The position numbers were made by a program, and so were the translations under genes. Below the pieces are notes generated by a model, which had not been told where the DNA came from, searched no databases, and saw only the letters and a list, made by a program, of their open reading frames with translations. This document shows, in pieces, positions 42,835-51,571 of a stretch of DNA of 64,000 bases. The DNA is taken from positions 5,368,001 to 5,432,000 of the forward strand of contig NZ_CP133268.1 of NCBI RefSeq assembly GCF_030915385.1, in the 5' to 3' direction. The stretch comes from Neobacillus sp. PS3-12 (GTDB lineage Bacteria > Bacillota > Bacilli > Bacillales > Cytobacillaceae). Within the stretch, counting starts at the first letter, position 1, and each line of letters opens with the position of its first letter.

Positions 42835-43741
42835 AGAGTTTATCATCTTTTTAATCCTCCTAGTTTTCATCGTCTTTATTATCGTCAGACGTTTTCATAA
42901 TAAACTAAAACGACTTGAAGAGAATTATCAATGCCTTGATAAAAATTTCCATTTAGAAAAAAATTTAACTATCGAATTAGAGAAACGGATAGAAGAGGAA
43001 GTAAACAAAAACAAGCAAAAGGATCATATGCTTGTACAGCAATCGAGGCTTGCATCTATGGGTGAAATGATGGCGAGTATCGGACATCAATGGCGTCAGC
43101 CGTTAAATAACCTTTCGCTGCTTATTCAGGATGTTAGTGAGGCTCAGGAATTTGAAGAGTTAAATGACCAATATATTAACAGATTTACAAACGAAAGCAT
43201 GGTCTTAATAAAACACATGTCAAGAACAATTAATGATTTTCGTAAATTTTATTTGCCAAATAAGGAGAAAGCAGTATTTTCTTTATCGGAATCCATTGAA
43301 GACGCATTATCAATTTTTTCATTAAGCCTTAAGAATCATAATATTCATGTCCAATTCGAGTATAGGGGGCAGCAAAGAGTTTATGGATTTCAAAATGAAT
43401 TTATCCAAGTAATATTAAATATCTTCATGAATGCAAAAGATGCTTTTGTTAATCACAATATTGAGAATCGTAAGTTGAGTATTAAAATTAACGAGGATGA
43501 ATTGTTTTATATGACAGAAATTATCGACACTGGCGGGGGAATTGAATCATCCTTGCTTGATAAGATATTTGAACCTTATTTTACTACAAGACAAAACGGA
43601 ACAGGTCTTGGACTATATATGACTAAAGTTATTTTAGAAAATATGCATGGCAATATTAAAGCAGAAAATACAGGAAGCGGTGCGAGATTTTTACTTTTCA
43701 TTCCAAAACTAGCAGCCGCAGGCATTCCAGAATCAGCTTAG
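42827..43741 (+). CDS. Histidine kinase with HQWRQPLN H-box
   Basis: A 304-residue kinase: one N-terminal membrane helix (residues 4-22), a coiled coil (about 26-68), then LASMGEMMASIGHQWRQPLNNLSLL with His87 in the unusual GHQWRQPLN H-box, and HATPase (VILNIFMNAKDAF, DTGGGIESSLLDKIFEPYFTT, GTGLGLYMTKVILENMHG). No external sensor domain. GTG start 42827 overlaps the upstream gene by 8 nt. It is the probable partner of the receiver-GGDEF protein. This H-box type is most familiar from Campylobacterota and Deltaproteobacteria. Confidence 0.85.
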   Translation: MYKEFIIFLILLVFIVFIIVRRFHNKLKRLEENYQCLDKNFHLEKNLTIELEKRIEEEVNKNKQKDHMLVQQSRLASMGEMMASIGHQWRQPLNNLSLLIQDVSEAQEFEELNDQYINRFTNESMVLIKHMSRTINDFRKFYLPNKEKAVFSLSESIEDALSIFSLSLKNHNIHVQFEYRGQQRVYGFQNEFIQVILNIFMNAKDAFVNHNIENRKLSIKINEDELFYMTEIIDTGGGIESSLLDKIFEPYFTTRQNGTGLGLYMTKVILENMHGNIKAENTGSGARFLLFIPKLAAAGIPESA

Positions 43742-43751
43742 TTAAATACCA

Positions 43752-43792
43752 GAATCAAAAGTAGCAGCGTGGAAACGGCTGCTATTTTTGAT
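43752..43792 (+). terminator. Intrinsic terminator
   Basis: AATCAAAA-GT-AGCAGC and GCTGCT-AT-TTTTGATT flank a short loop. Confidence 0.75.
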
Positions 43793-43838
43793 TGTATGTT
43801 TTTTAAATGGTAAAATTAACTTAAAAGGGGTGAAAATA

Positions 43839-44252
43839 ATGACAATTGAAAAACCATCCAGACAGGAAATTAGTGAGATATTAACAAAAGCAAAAAGAAT
43901 TGCTGTTGTTGGGTTAAGTAGCAATCCTGAACGCACGTCATACCAAGTTGCAAAAGTAATGCAGGATGCGGGTTATGAAATTATTCCTGTAAATCCGGTA
44001 ATTGATGAGGCCCTTGGCGTAAAGGCTGTAAAGTCCTTGAAAGATATTGAAGGTCATGTTGATATTGTGAATGTTTTCCGCCGTTCTGAACAACTTCTTG
44101 ATGTAGCGAAGGAATTTCTTGAAATTGATGCTGATGTATATTGGGCACAGCTTGGTCTCGTTAATGAGGAGGCCTATAATCTTTTAAAAGAAAAAGGATA
44201 TACCGTTATAATGGATCGATGTATTAAGGTTGAGTATGCAAACATGAAATAA
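43839..44252 (+). CDS. yneT: YneT-like CoA-binding domain protein
   Basis: A 137-residue single CoA-binding (Rossmann-like) domain: RIAVVGLSSNPERTSYQVAKVMQDAGYEIIPVNP is the nucleotide/CoA loop and INVFRRSE-type (here VNVFRRSEQLLDVAKEFL) the following strand-helix. AAAAGGGGTGAAA precedes ATG 43839. It matches YneT in length and place, just before parE. Its role is unknown; it binds CoA in related structures. Confidence 0.88.
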   Translation: MTIEKPSRQEISEILTKAKRIAVVGLSSNPERTSYQVAKVMQDAGYEIIPVNPVIDEALGVKAVKSLKDIEGHVDIVNVFRRSEQLLDVAKEFLEIDADVYWAQLGLVNEEAYNLLKEKGYTVIMDRCIKVEYANMK

Positions 44253-44259
44253 ATGACTT

Positions 44260-44290
44260 GATAGGACCTATTAATAGGTCCTATTTTTTT
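44260..44290 (+). terminator. Terminator after yneT
   Basis: GATAGGACCT, loop ATTA, ATAGGTCCTAT, followed by T residues. The following gap up to parE (44291-44567) shows no gene and should contain the parE promoter. Confidence 0.85.
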
Positions 44291-44567
44291 TGCCTAAAAA
44301 GGGAATTTTTATGTAATAAATTCAATAAATTATAGGACAAAATCATTTTGTTAATGAATTATCCATTTGCCAAATCAAAATAAATCGCTACAATAAAGCA
44401 TAGACAGTAAATGGTCTTATGATAAAATAGAATAAAGAACGTTTGTTCTAAACTCATATTGAAATGAATTTCTTTTTTAAACAAACTTTTTATAATTTAA
44501 ATACTAATTGAATTGATAGCAACGAGAATGAAGTTATCTTTTTGTAGAAAATGAAAGGGGTATTTTA

Positions 44568-46547
44568 GTGGCAAGAAATCAACAAGCATTTGATTACAAT
44601 GATGATGCCATACAGGTACTAGAAGGGTTGGAGGCGGTTCGAAAACGACCTGGTATGTATATTGGCAGTACTGATTCACGAGGACTCCACCACCTAGTCT
44701 ATGAAATAGTAGACAACGCCGTTGATGAGGCATTAGCGGGTTTTGGCGAACAAATCGTCGTAAGGATTCATAAGGATAATTCGATAAGCGTTATGGATAA
44801 AGGGCGGGGAATGCCAACTGGAATGCATAAAACGGGTAAACCAACACCAGAAGTTATTTTAACGGTCCTGCATGCCGGCGGTAAATTTGGTCAAGGCGGC
44901 TATAAGACAAGTGGCGGGTTGCATGGAGTTGGTGCATCTGTTGTAAATGCATTATCAGAATGGTTAGTCGTGACCATTAAAAGAGATGGATTTACGTATG
45001 AACAGCGATTTGAAAATGGTGGAACTCCAGTAACTACGCTTGAAAAAGTCGGAAAAACCAACCAAAGCGGAACAACACTTCACTTTAAGCCAGATCCAGC
45101 TATTTTCTCGACAACTACTTATAATTTTGAAACTCTAAGTGAAAGGTTGAGAGAATCTGCATTTTTGTTAAAAGGTCTAAAAATAGAAATTATTGATGAG
45201 CGAAATGATTTCCATGAGGTATATCATTACGAAAACGGGATCGAAGCTTTTGTTCAATATCTAAATGAAGAGAAAGATTCCCTTCATCCTGTGGTAAGTT
45301 TTGAAGGTATTCAAAACGGTATTGAAGTTGAATTTGCCTTTCAGTTTAATGATGGTTATTCAGAAAATGTACTTTCCTTTGTCAACAATGTCCGAACGAA
45401 GGATGGAGGTACACATGAAGCAGGATCGAAAACAGCAATGACAAGGGTGTTTAATGATTATGCACGGAAAATTTCCTTGTTAAAGGAAAAAGATAAAAAC
45501 CTTGATGGTGCGGATATTCGTGAAGGCTTATCTGCTGTTATTTCTGTAAGAATCCCAGAAGAATTGCTCCAATTCGAAGGGCAAACAAAGAGTAAATTAG
45601 GAACAAGTGAAGCGCGTTCGGCGGTTGATGCCGTTGTTTCGGAACATTTAACCTATTTTCTTGAAGAAAATCCAGATATCAGTTCACTCTTGATTAAAAA
45701 GTCTATTAAAGCCTACCAGGCACGTGAAGCTGCCCGTAAAGCGCGCGAGGATGCAAGAAGCGGCAAAAAGCGAAAAAAGGGTGAAACCTCTCTTTCGGGT
45801 AAACTTACTCCAGCACAATCAAGAAATCCACAAAAGAATGAATTGTATTTAGTAGAAGGAGACTCTGCGGGGGGATCTGCAAAGCAAGGCCGTGATAGAC
45901 GGTTTCAGGCAATTCTTCCATTAAGAGGTAAAGTAATCAATACAGAAAAAGCAAAACTGCAGGATATTTTTAAAAACGAAGAAATAAATACGATTATTTA
46001 TGCAATTGGAGCAGGAGTTGGCACGGATTTCTCTTTAGAAGATGTGAATTACGATAAAATTATCATTATGACCGATGCTGATACCGATGGTGCCCACATT
46101 CAAGTCTTGTTATTAACATTTTTCTACCGTTATATGAAGCCTCTTGTAGAAACAGGAAAAATCTTTATCGCATTGCCTCCTCTTTATAAAGTTAGCAAAG
46201 GTACTGGTAAAAAAGAGATTATCGAATATGCATGGAATGAAGATGAACTTCAGGATGCGCTAAAAAAGGTTGGCCGAGGTTATATAATCCAGCGCTATAA
46301 AGGTCTTGGTGAAATGAATGCGGACCAGCTTTGGGAAACGACCATGGACCCTGAAACCAGGACGTTGATCCGAGTTAAAATTGATGATGTTGCAAGAGCG
46401 GAGCGAAGGGTAACTACCTTGATGGGTGATAAGGTAGAACCACGTCGTAAATGGATTGAGGCCAATGTAGCCTTTGGATTGGAAGAAGACGATACAATCC
46501 TTGAAAATGAAAATATTACCGTCTCAGAGGGGGAATCTAGTCAATGA
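44568..46547 (+). CDS. parE: DNA topoisomerase IV subunit B
   Basis: A 659-residue type IIA topoisomerase ATPase subunit. The GHKL ATPase has GLEAVRKRPGMYIGST near the N-terminus, VYEIVDNAVDEALAG (Mg-ATP Glu/Asn) and the GGLHGVGASVVNALS lid. The TOPRIM domain has VEGDSAGGSAKQGRDRRFQA near residue 430 and MTDADTDGAHIQ near 504. The plain start GTG 44568 follows AAAGGGG. With ParC it decatenates daughter chromosomes. It overlaps parC by 4 nt. Confidence 0.97.
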   Translation: MARNQQAFDYNDDAIQVLEGLEAVRKRPGMYIGSTDSRGLHHLVYEIVDNAVDEALAGFGEQIVVRIHKDNSISVMDKGRGMPTGMHKTGKPTPEVILTVLHAGGKFGQGGYKTSGGLHGVGASVVNALSEWLVVTIKRDGFTYEQRFENGGTPVTTLEKVGKTNQSGTTLHFKPDPAIFSTTTYNFETLSERLRESAFLLKGLKIEIIDERNDFHEVYHYENGIEAFVQYLNEEKDSLHPVVSFEGIQNGIEVEFAFQFNDGYSENVLSFVNNVRTKDGGTHEAGSKTAMTRVFNDYARKISLLKEKDKNLDGADIREGLSAVISVRIPEELLQFEGQTKSKLGTSEARSAVDAVVSEHLTYFLEENPDISSLLIKKSIKAYQAREAARKAREDARSGKKRKKGETSLSGKLTPAQSRNPQKNELYLVEGDSAGGSAKQGRDRRFQAILPLRGKVINTEKAKLQDIFKNEEINTIIYAIGAGVGTDFSLEDVNYDKIIIMTDADTDGAHIQVLLLTFFYRYMKPLVETGKIFIALPPLYKVSKGTGKKEIIEYAWNEDELQDALKKVGRGYIIQRYKGLGEMNADQLWETTMDPETRTLIRVKIDDVARAERRVTTLMGDKVEPRRKWIEANVAFGLEEDDTILENENITVSEGESSQ

Positions 46548-48988
46548 GCAGTATTGAAAAATTCCGTGACCTGCCCCTTGAAGATGTAATTGGAGACCGT
46601 TTTGGAAGGTATAGTAAATATATTATTCAAGAGCGTGCACTCCCGGATGCGCGTGATGGGTTAAAGCCAGTTCAGCGAAGAATTTTATTCGCAATGCACG
46701 TTGATGGAAATACACATGAAAAAGGATTTAGAAAATCAGCAAAAACTGTTGGTAATGTTATTGGTAATTACCATCCACATGGAGATTCTTCGGTTTATGA
46801 AGCGATGGTCAGGATGAGCCAGGATTGGAAGGTTCGGAATGTTCTTGTCGAAATGCATGGAAACAATGGTAGTATGGATGGGGACCCGCCTGCAGCAATG
46901 CGTTATACTGAAGCTCGGATCTCCCCCATTGCCGCTGAACTGCTGCGAGATCTTGATAAAGAAACAGTAGACTTTATACCAAACTTTGATGACACTGCAA
47001 TGGAACCAACAGTATTTCCAGCTATGTTCCCGAATCTGCTTGTGAATGGTTCTACAGGGATTTCCGCTGGATATGCTACCGATATCCCGCCACATCATCT
47101 TGGTGAGGTAATTGACGGTGTGATCTTGAAACTGGAAAAGCCTGATATTACTGTTGATGAGCTTATGACAGTGTTAAAAGGCCCGGACTTTCCAACCGGC
47201 GGAATCATACAAGGGATAGATGGGATTAAAAAAGCATATGAAACAGGTAAGGGAAAAATCATCATTCGCAGTAAAACAGAATTTGAAGAGCTTCGTGGTA
47301 ATAAGCAACAAATTGTTGTAACAGAAATTCCTTATGAAGTCAATAAAGCAAATCTAGTAAAAAAGATGGACGAACTTCGTATCGACCGTAAAGTTGAGGG
47401 AATCTCAGAGGTACGAGATGAAACGGATCGTACAGGTTTAAGGATTGTCATTGAATTAAAAAAAGATGCCGATGCAGAAGGCGTGCTTAATTATCTTTAT
47501 AAAAATACTGATCTTCAAGTTCCATATAGCTTTAATATGGTGGCTATTTATAATAAACGGCCAAAAACTATGGGTATTAGGGAACTGCTCGATGCTTATA
47601 TTGGACATCAGAAAGAAGTTGTAACAAGGAGAACTCAATTTGACCTTCGAAAGGCAACAGAACGTCAACATATTGTTGAAGGATTGATGAAGGCTCTTTC
47701 CATTCTTGATGAAGTGATTGCAACGATCCGAGCTTCAAAGGATAAGCGGGATGCAAAAGATAATTTAATAGAAAAATATGACTTTACCGAACCACAAGCA
47801 GAAGCAATTGTTTCCTTACAACTGTATCGGTTAACCAATACTGATATCACTGCTTTAAGAAATGAAGCGGAAGAGTTAGAGAAAAAAATAGAAGAATGGA
47901 CCTCCATTTTAAATAGTGAGAAAAAACTTTTATCCGTTATCAAAAAAGAATTAAAAGAAGTGAAAAAACGGTTTGCTGATGACCGACGTTCAAAAATTGA
48001 AGCGGAAATTGAAGAATTGAAAATCAACCTTGAAGTAATGATTCCGAGTGAGGACGTGATCGTAACTGTTACAAAAGAAGGCTATGTGAAGCGGACAAGT
48101 CAACGGTCATTTGCTGCCTCGAATGGCCAAGATTTTGGAATGAAGGATTCAGATCGTTTAATATCTCAATTGGATTTAAATACAAAAGATGTTGTGCTTC
48201 TATTTACAAACAAGGGAAATTACTTGTATTGTCCTGTACATGAGCTTCCAGATATTCGCTGGAAGGATATTGGGCAGCATGTTACTAACCTAATTCCAAT
48301 TGATCGTGACGAGGATATTATTCAAGTATTGGGTATAAAAGATTTTGAGATGGATGCATATCTGGTCTTTGTCACTCGTAATGGGATGGTGAAGAAAACA
48401 GAACTTAAGCATTACAAAGCTCAGCGATATTCAAAACCATTGGTCGGTATTAATTTGAAAGATGATGATCAGGTTATTGATGTTCACCTTACGGATGGGA
48501 CAAAAGACGTTTTCTTAATATCTCATTTCGGTTACGCTCTATGGTTCAATGAAGAAGAAATAAGTCTCGTTGGAGCCCGTGCTGCTGGTGTTAAAGGGAT
48601 AAACCTCAAGGAAGGCGATTTTGTTGTCGGCGGTAAAGTGTTAGCCTCTGAACTAAAACAGTCGATCGTCATTGCAACCCAACGTGGTTCAGTTAAAAAA
48701 ATGAAATTAAAAGAATTTGAAAAAGCTTCCAGAGCAAAACGTGGAGTTGTTATTCTTCGAGAGCTGAAAGCAAATCCGCATCGGGTCATTGGGTTTATCC
48801 TTGCTGTAGAACGCGATGTGGTATATTTGCAGACAGAAAAAGGGATAATAGAAAGTTTGGTTGTTACGGACCTAAAAAATAGTGATCGCTACTCAAATGG
48901 ATCGTTCATCCTAGATGAGGATGATAGCGGTAAAATAACAAATATCTGGAAAGTTGAAGCTCCTCCTGAATTTTCAACACTAAATTAA
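46544..48988 (+). CDS. parC: DNA topoisomerase IV subunit A
   Basis: An 814-residue type IIA topoisomerase cleavage subunit. The fluoroquinolone-determining region HPHGDSSVYEAMVRMSQDW and active-site Tyr121 in AAMRYTEARIS are intact. The tower/coiled-coil gate lies around residues 350-480, and the C-terminal beta-pinwheel repeats begin near residue 500 (VIVTVTKEGYVKRTS). It is co-translated with parE by overlapping start and stop (ATGAG). A terminator follows. Essential for chromosome segregation. Confidence 0.97.
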   Translation: MSSIEKFRDLPLEDVIGDRFGRYSKYIIQERALPDARDGLKPVQRRILFAMHVDGNTHEKGFRKSAKTVGNVIGNYHPHGDSSVYEAMVRMSQDWKVRNVLVEMHGNNGSMDGDPPAAMRYTEARISPIAAELLRDLDKETVDFIPNFDDTAMEPTVFPAMFPNLLVNGSTGISAGYATDIPPHHLGEVIDGVILKLEKPDITVDELMTVLKGPDFPTGGIIQGIDGIKKAYETGKGKIIIRSKTEFEELRGNKQQIVVTEIPYEVNKANLVKKMDELRIDRKVEGISEVRDETDRTGLRIVIELKKDADAEGVLNYLYKNTDLQVPYSFNMVAIYNKRPKTMGIRELLDAYIGHQKEVVTRRTQFDLRKATERQHIVEGLMKALSILDEVIATIRASKDKRDAKDNLIEKYDFTEPQAEAIVSLQLYRLTNTDITALRNEAEELEKKIEEWTSILNSEKKLLSVIKKELKEVKKRFADDRRSKIEAEIEELKINLEVMIPSEDVIVTVTKEGYVKRTSQRSFAASNGQDFGMKDSDRLISQLDLNTKDVVLLFTNKGNYLYCPVHELPDIRWKDIGQHVTNLIPIDRDEDIIQVLGIKDFEMDAYLVFVTRNGMVKKTELKHYKAQRYSKPLVGINLKDDDQVIDVHLTDGTKDVFLISHFGYALWFNEEEISLVGARAAGVKGINLKEGDFVVGGKVLASELKQSIVIATQRGSVKKMKLKEFEKASRAKRGVVILRELKANPHRVIGFILAVERDVVYLQTEKGIIESLVVTDLKNSDRYSNGSFILDEDDSGKITNIWKVEAPPEFSTLN

Positions 48989-48998
48989 TATAATTTAA

Positions 48999-49040
48999 AA
49001 ACTGGACTAATTCTAAAATAAATTAGTCCAGTTTTTTTGT
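48999..49040 (+). terminator. Terminator after parEC
   Basis: AAAACTGGACTAATT and AATTAGTCCAGTTTT around a short loop, followed by T residues. Confidence 0.88.
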
Positions 49041-49146
49041 ATAAATAGAGAAAAGAGTGTAAAAGTATAATAAAAAGTACCAGGCAGTTTTCATCTTTTT
49101 TCCACCATTGGGCATAATAAAAAAACTAATCCGAGGAGGGAAAAGA

Positions 49147-49889
49147 ATGAAGAAAAAACTGCTTCTCGTATTTATTTTATTATTGGCCTTATGCTTTACA
49201 GTGAAAATCAATGTTCAAGCCACAATTAGCAATGGAAAGAATGTAACCATTACAAAGAATACTGAGGATATTACGGGTGATGGTAAAGAGGATAGTATCG
49301 TCTTAACAGGTTTCAAAATGGCAACTGAAAAATATAGAAACTTAGTAATACAAATTACGTCTTCAAAAAAGGCACACACAATGATTCATTTACCTGATGG
49401 TTACAATCCAATTCTTCAATATATGGATGTCAATCACGATGGTATAAAGGATATCTTTGGAAGTGTACGTGACAGCAAGAGTGGGGAAATGGAGCACCAG
49501 GTTGTATACACGGTAAAGAATTTATTACCGTCAAATATTAATCTACCGGATCCACTAATACTTGAAAGCCATTTTTTAAATGGATATAAGGCAAAAGTAA
49601 ATATAAAAACAACTGGTAATAACTATATATTTGATTTAAAGAACCGAAAAAAATATTATGAAAAATTGGGTGTTTTTTATAACGGAAAGTTAAATGAGCC
49701 TACAGAACTCATGGTACATGACTATAACAGTCTAAAACCGGTTAAATTGGGGATCAAATGGGTTTGAAAGGAACACAAAAAATAACTGGGGTTACAGAGT
49801 CTGACACCATAGGGTATGTGGAATCAACTTGGATTTTAGATCACTTGGAGTGGAAATTAGTGAATGTTGTGGTTTTGAAAAAAAATTAA
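49147..49889 (+). pseudogene. Secreted VCBS/FG-GAP-like protein, frameshifted near the C-terminus
   Basis: ATG 49147 (after GAGGAGGGAAAAGA) starts a signal peptide KKKLLLVFILLLALCFTVKI..VQA and two Ca-binding-type loops, DITGDGKEDSI and DVNHDGIKDIFG, as in VCBS/FG-GAP repeats. The frame stops at 49767, but the family continues in the next frame: GLKGTQKITGVTESDTIGYV and ESTWILDHLEWKLVNVVVLK to TAA 49887-49889. Adding one G to a GGG run near 49759 restores WGLKG. It is exported and of unknown role. The break is either an error or a real mutation. Confidence 0.7.
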
Positions 49890-50556
49890 TCAACAAAAAG
49901 ATTAGTTGTATTGATTTAGGCAAAAAACAAAGGTGATTGTGTTTTTTGCTTAAATCAATAATTTATCAGGAACATTCAAACTAAAAATTAGAATTGAAAA
50001 GGATAAAGAATAAATCCTTATAATAATGTTATGTTAACTAATATATTTTTAACTCAATATCCAGAGTTGATCATGATACGTTTAATAAGTATCATGATTT
50101 ATTGAATAATCAAATCGTCGAGAAAACATTTGGATCTATGAAAAGATTACTGCTTAAAAACAATTCTTATTAAACAGAATCTCTACGTGAGTAAAATTTT
50201 TCAAATAGAATCTTAAATTTTAAATCAACAATAAAACTGAAAAAAATTTATTAAATCTCATTATCTTAAGTATACTTACTTTGTGAGACAGTTTTTGTTT
50301 ATTTTCTTTAACTTCCTAGAATATATATTATGTCTACTAGAAAAATGGTACAAATTAAACCACCTTTGACAGCTGATCAAATTTTGGAATGGACACAATA
50401 ATCCTAAATATGTTGGGCCTTTTGTGTCCATTTATTAATTTTACTGTTGTTTACTCCTTTTGCCATAAATACTTCATCATTCAAATTTAATAAACTCATT
50501 ATGCAAGTTGAATTTACTTCAAATGGTAAACCGATTAGATTTTAAAAAATATTGTT
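49890..50556. other. 667-nt gene-poor region with two inverted repeats
   Basis: AT-rich, without a supported gene. ATCATGATAC (50070-50079) and GTATCATGAT (50089-50098) form a perfect 10-bp hairpin; AATGGACACAA and TTGTGTCCATT (about 50387-50433) form a second, terminator-like one. ATG near 50331 opens a 23-codon ORF (MSTRKMVQIKPPLTADQILE...), and NNPKYVGPFVSIY in another frame follows it, which may be a decayed small gene. Confidence 0.35.
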
Positions 50557-50904
50557 TTACCATACAGTTATGGCTTCACCAATACGCAGCATTGCCGCCT
50601 CAAAACCGTCATTTTCATCTACTTCTAATGGGACCACCAACTCCACACAATTTTCAAATGTTATTTTGATTTTACGATCGTCTGTAACCTCTGATTTTTC
50701 TACTATTTTATTAATTAAGGAACATAAAATATCCCTATAACCAGCTGTATTTCTTTTATAGCGTTGTCCATTTACTACTGCCATAGGCAAATTATATGTC
50801 GTTAAAATTCCGCTGCCTCTTTCTCCTTCGAATAGAAATTGAATGTAGTCCCTTATAAACATAACTCCACTAATTTCGTGGCTTTCCAAGCTGTCAATAT
50901 TCAT
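50557..50904 (-). CDS. Hypothetical protein, 115 aa
   Basis: A soluble acidic protein, MNIDSLESHEISGVMFIRDY, with a central YKRNTAGYRDILCSLINKIVE helix and a strand-rich end (KIKITFENCVELVVPLEVDEN). The start ATG 50904 has only a weak ribosome site (GGAATAATGG). It is the first of the long run of minus-strand genes. The composition and small size resemble immunity-type proteins, but nothing proves it. No family recognised. Confidence 0.55.
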   Translation of the reverse strand: MNIDSLESHEISGVMFIRDYIQFLFEGERGSGILTTYNLPMAVVNGQRYKRNTAGYRDILCSLINKIVEKSEVTDDRKIKITFENCVELVVPLEVDENDGFEAAMLRIGEAITVW

Positions 50905-51115
50905 CGTAAAGCACCATTATTCCCTTTTTGTTATTTTCCCTATGTGTATGTTGTTTAATAAAATTATAAAGGTTTGTACGGAACAAGAGAATAATATCAC
51001 CGATTTGTTTACAAAATTGTCACAAATTATATTTGATTTTTCAGATATATTTGCAGTAAAAAACCTCTCTCGCATTTTCCAGCGAAAGAGGGTTCCATCT
51101 TCTCTATCTAAATTA

Positions 51116-51568
51116 TTATTTTGCTACTTTTCTAATAATGTAATGTGTAGCAGATGTTATACCAATGCCATTTTGTTGGGAATCTTCCCAGACCTTGAAA
51201 CATGCGTCTGCAACGTGAGCATCAGTAACTGGAATTGTAATGAAACGTTTTCCGTCAATTTCTTGTTCATAGCCAAATGGTATACTATTTAAATTAGGAT
51301 CTTCAACATATATGGACGCATAAATGGTGTTCTCATATTTTGGAGAATTCTCTGCAATTAAATAATATTCTCCATTTGTTTCAACTTTGTTTGTTAGTGG
51401 AATGGTTAACCAGCCGTGTTCACCTGAAGTAATATGCGTGATGGCTCGTTCCCATAATTCTGCTAGTGGTCTATCATAAGTCATCTGTGTTGTCATATTA
51501 TACATGTAACCTCCAACATATTCTTTACTTTTCCATACTAACATGCCTTGTATATTAAAAGCACTCAC
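51116..51568 (-). CDS. Hypothetical protein downstream of thiC, up to 150 aa
   Basis: An unknown soluble protein with LAELWERAITHITSGEHGWL (helix) and several strand-like segments ending THYIIRKVAK. The open frame begins at GTG 51568, four bases after the thiC stop, but the best ribosome site (GGAGGT) lies later, before ATG 51505 (spacing 3) and ATG 51496 (spacing 12). The start is therefore unsure. Its closeness to thiC suggests co-transcription under the TPP riboswitch, though no thiamine-related motif is seen. Confidence 0.55.
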   Translation of the reverse strand: MSAFNIQGMLVWKSKEYVGGYMYNMTTQMTYDRPLAELWERAITHITSGEHGWLTIPLTNKVETNGEYYLIAENSPKYENTIYASIYVEDPNLNSIPFGYEQEIDGKRFITIPVTDAHVADACFKVWEDSQQNGIGITSATHYIIRKVAK

Positions 51569-51571
51569 TCT

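Noticed and set aside
50057..50180. Possible transposase fragment (QIVEKTFGSMKRLLLKNNSY)
   Set aside because: No matching catalytic motif or terminal repeats; could be chance translation.
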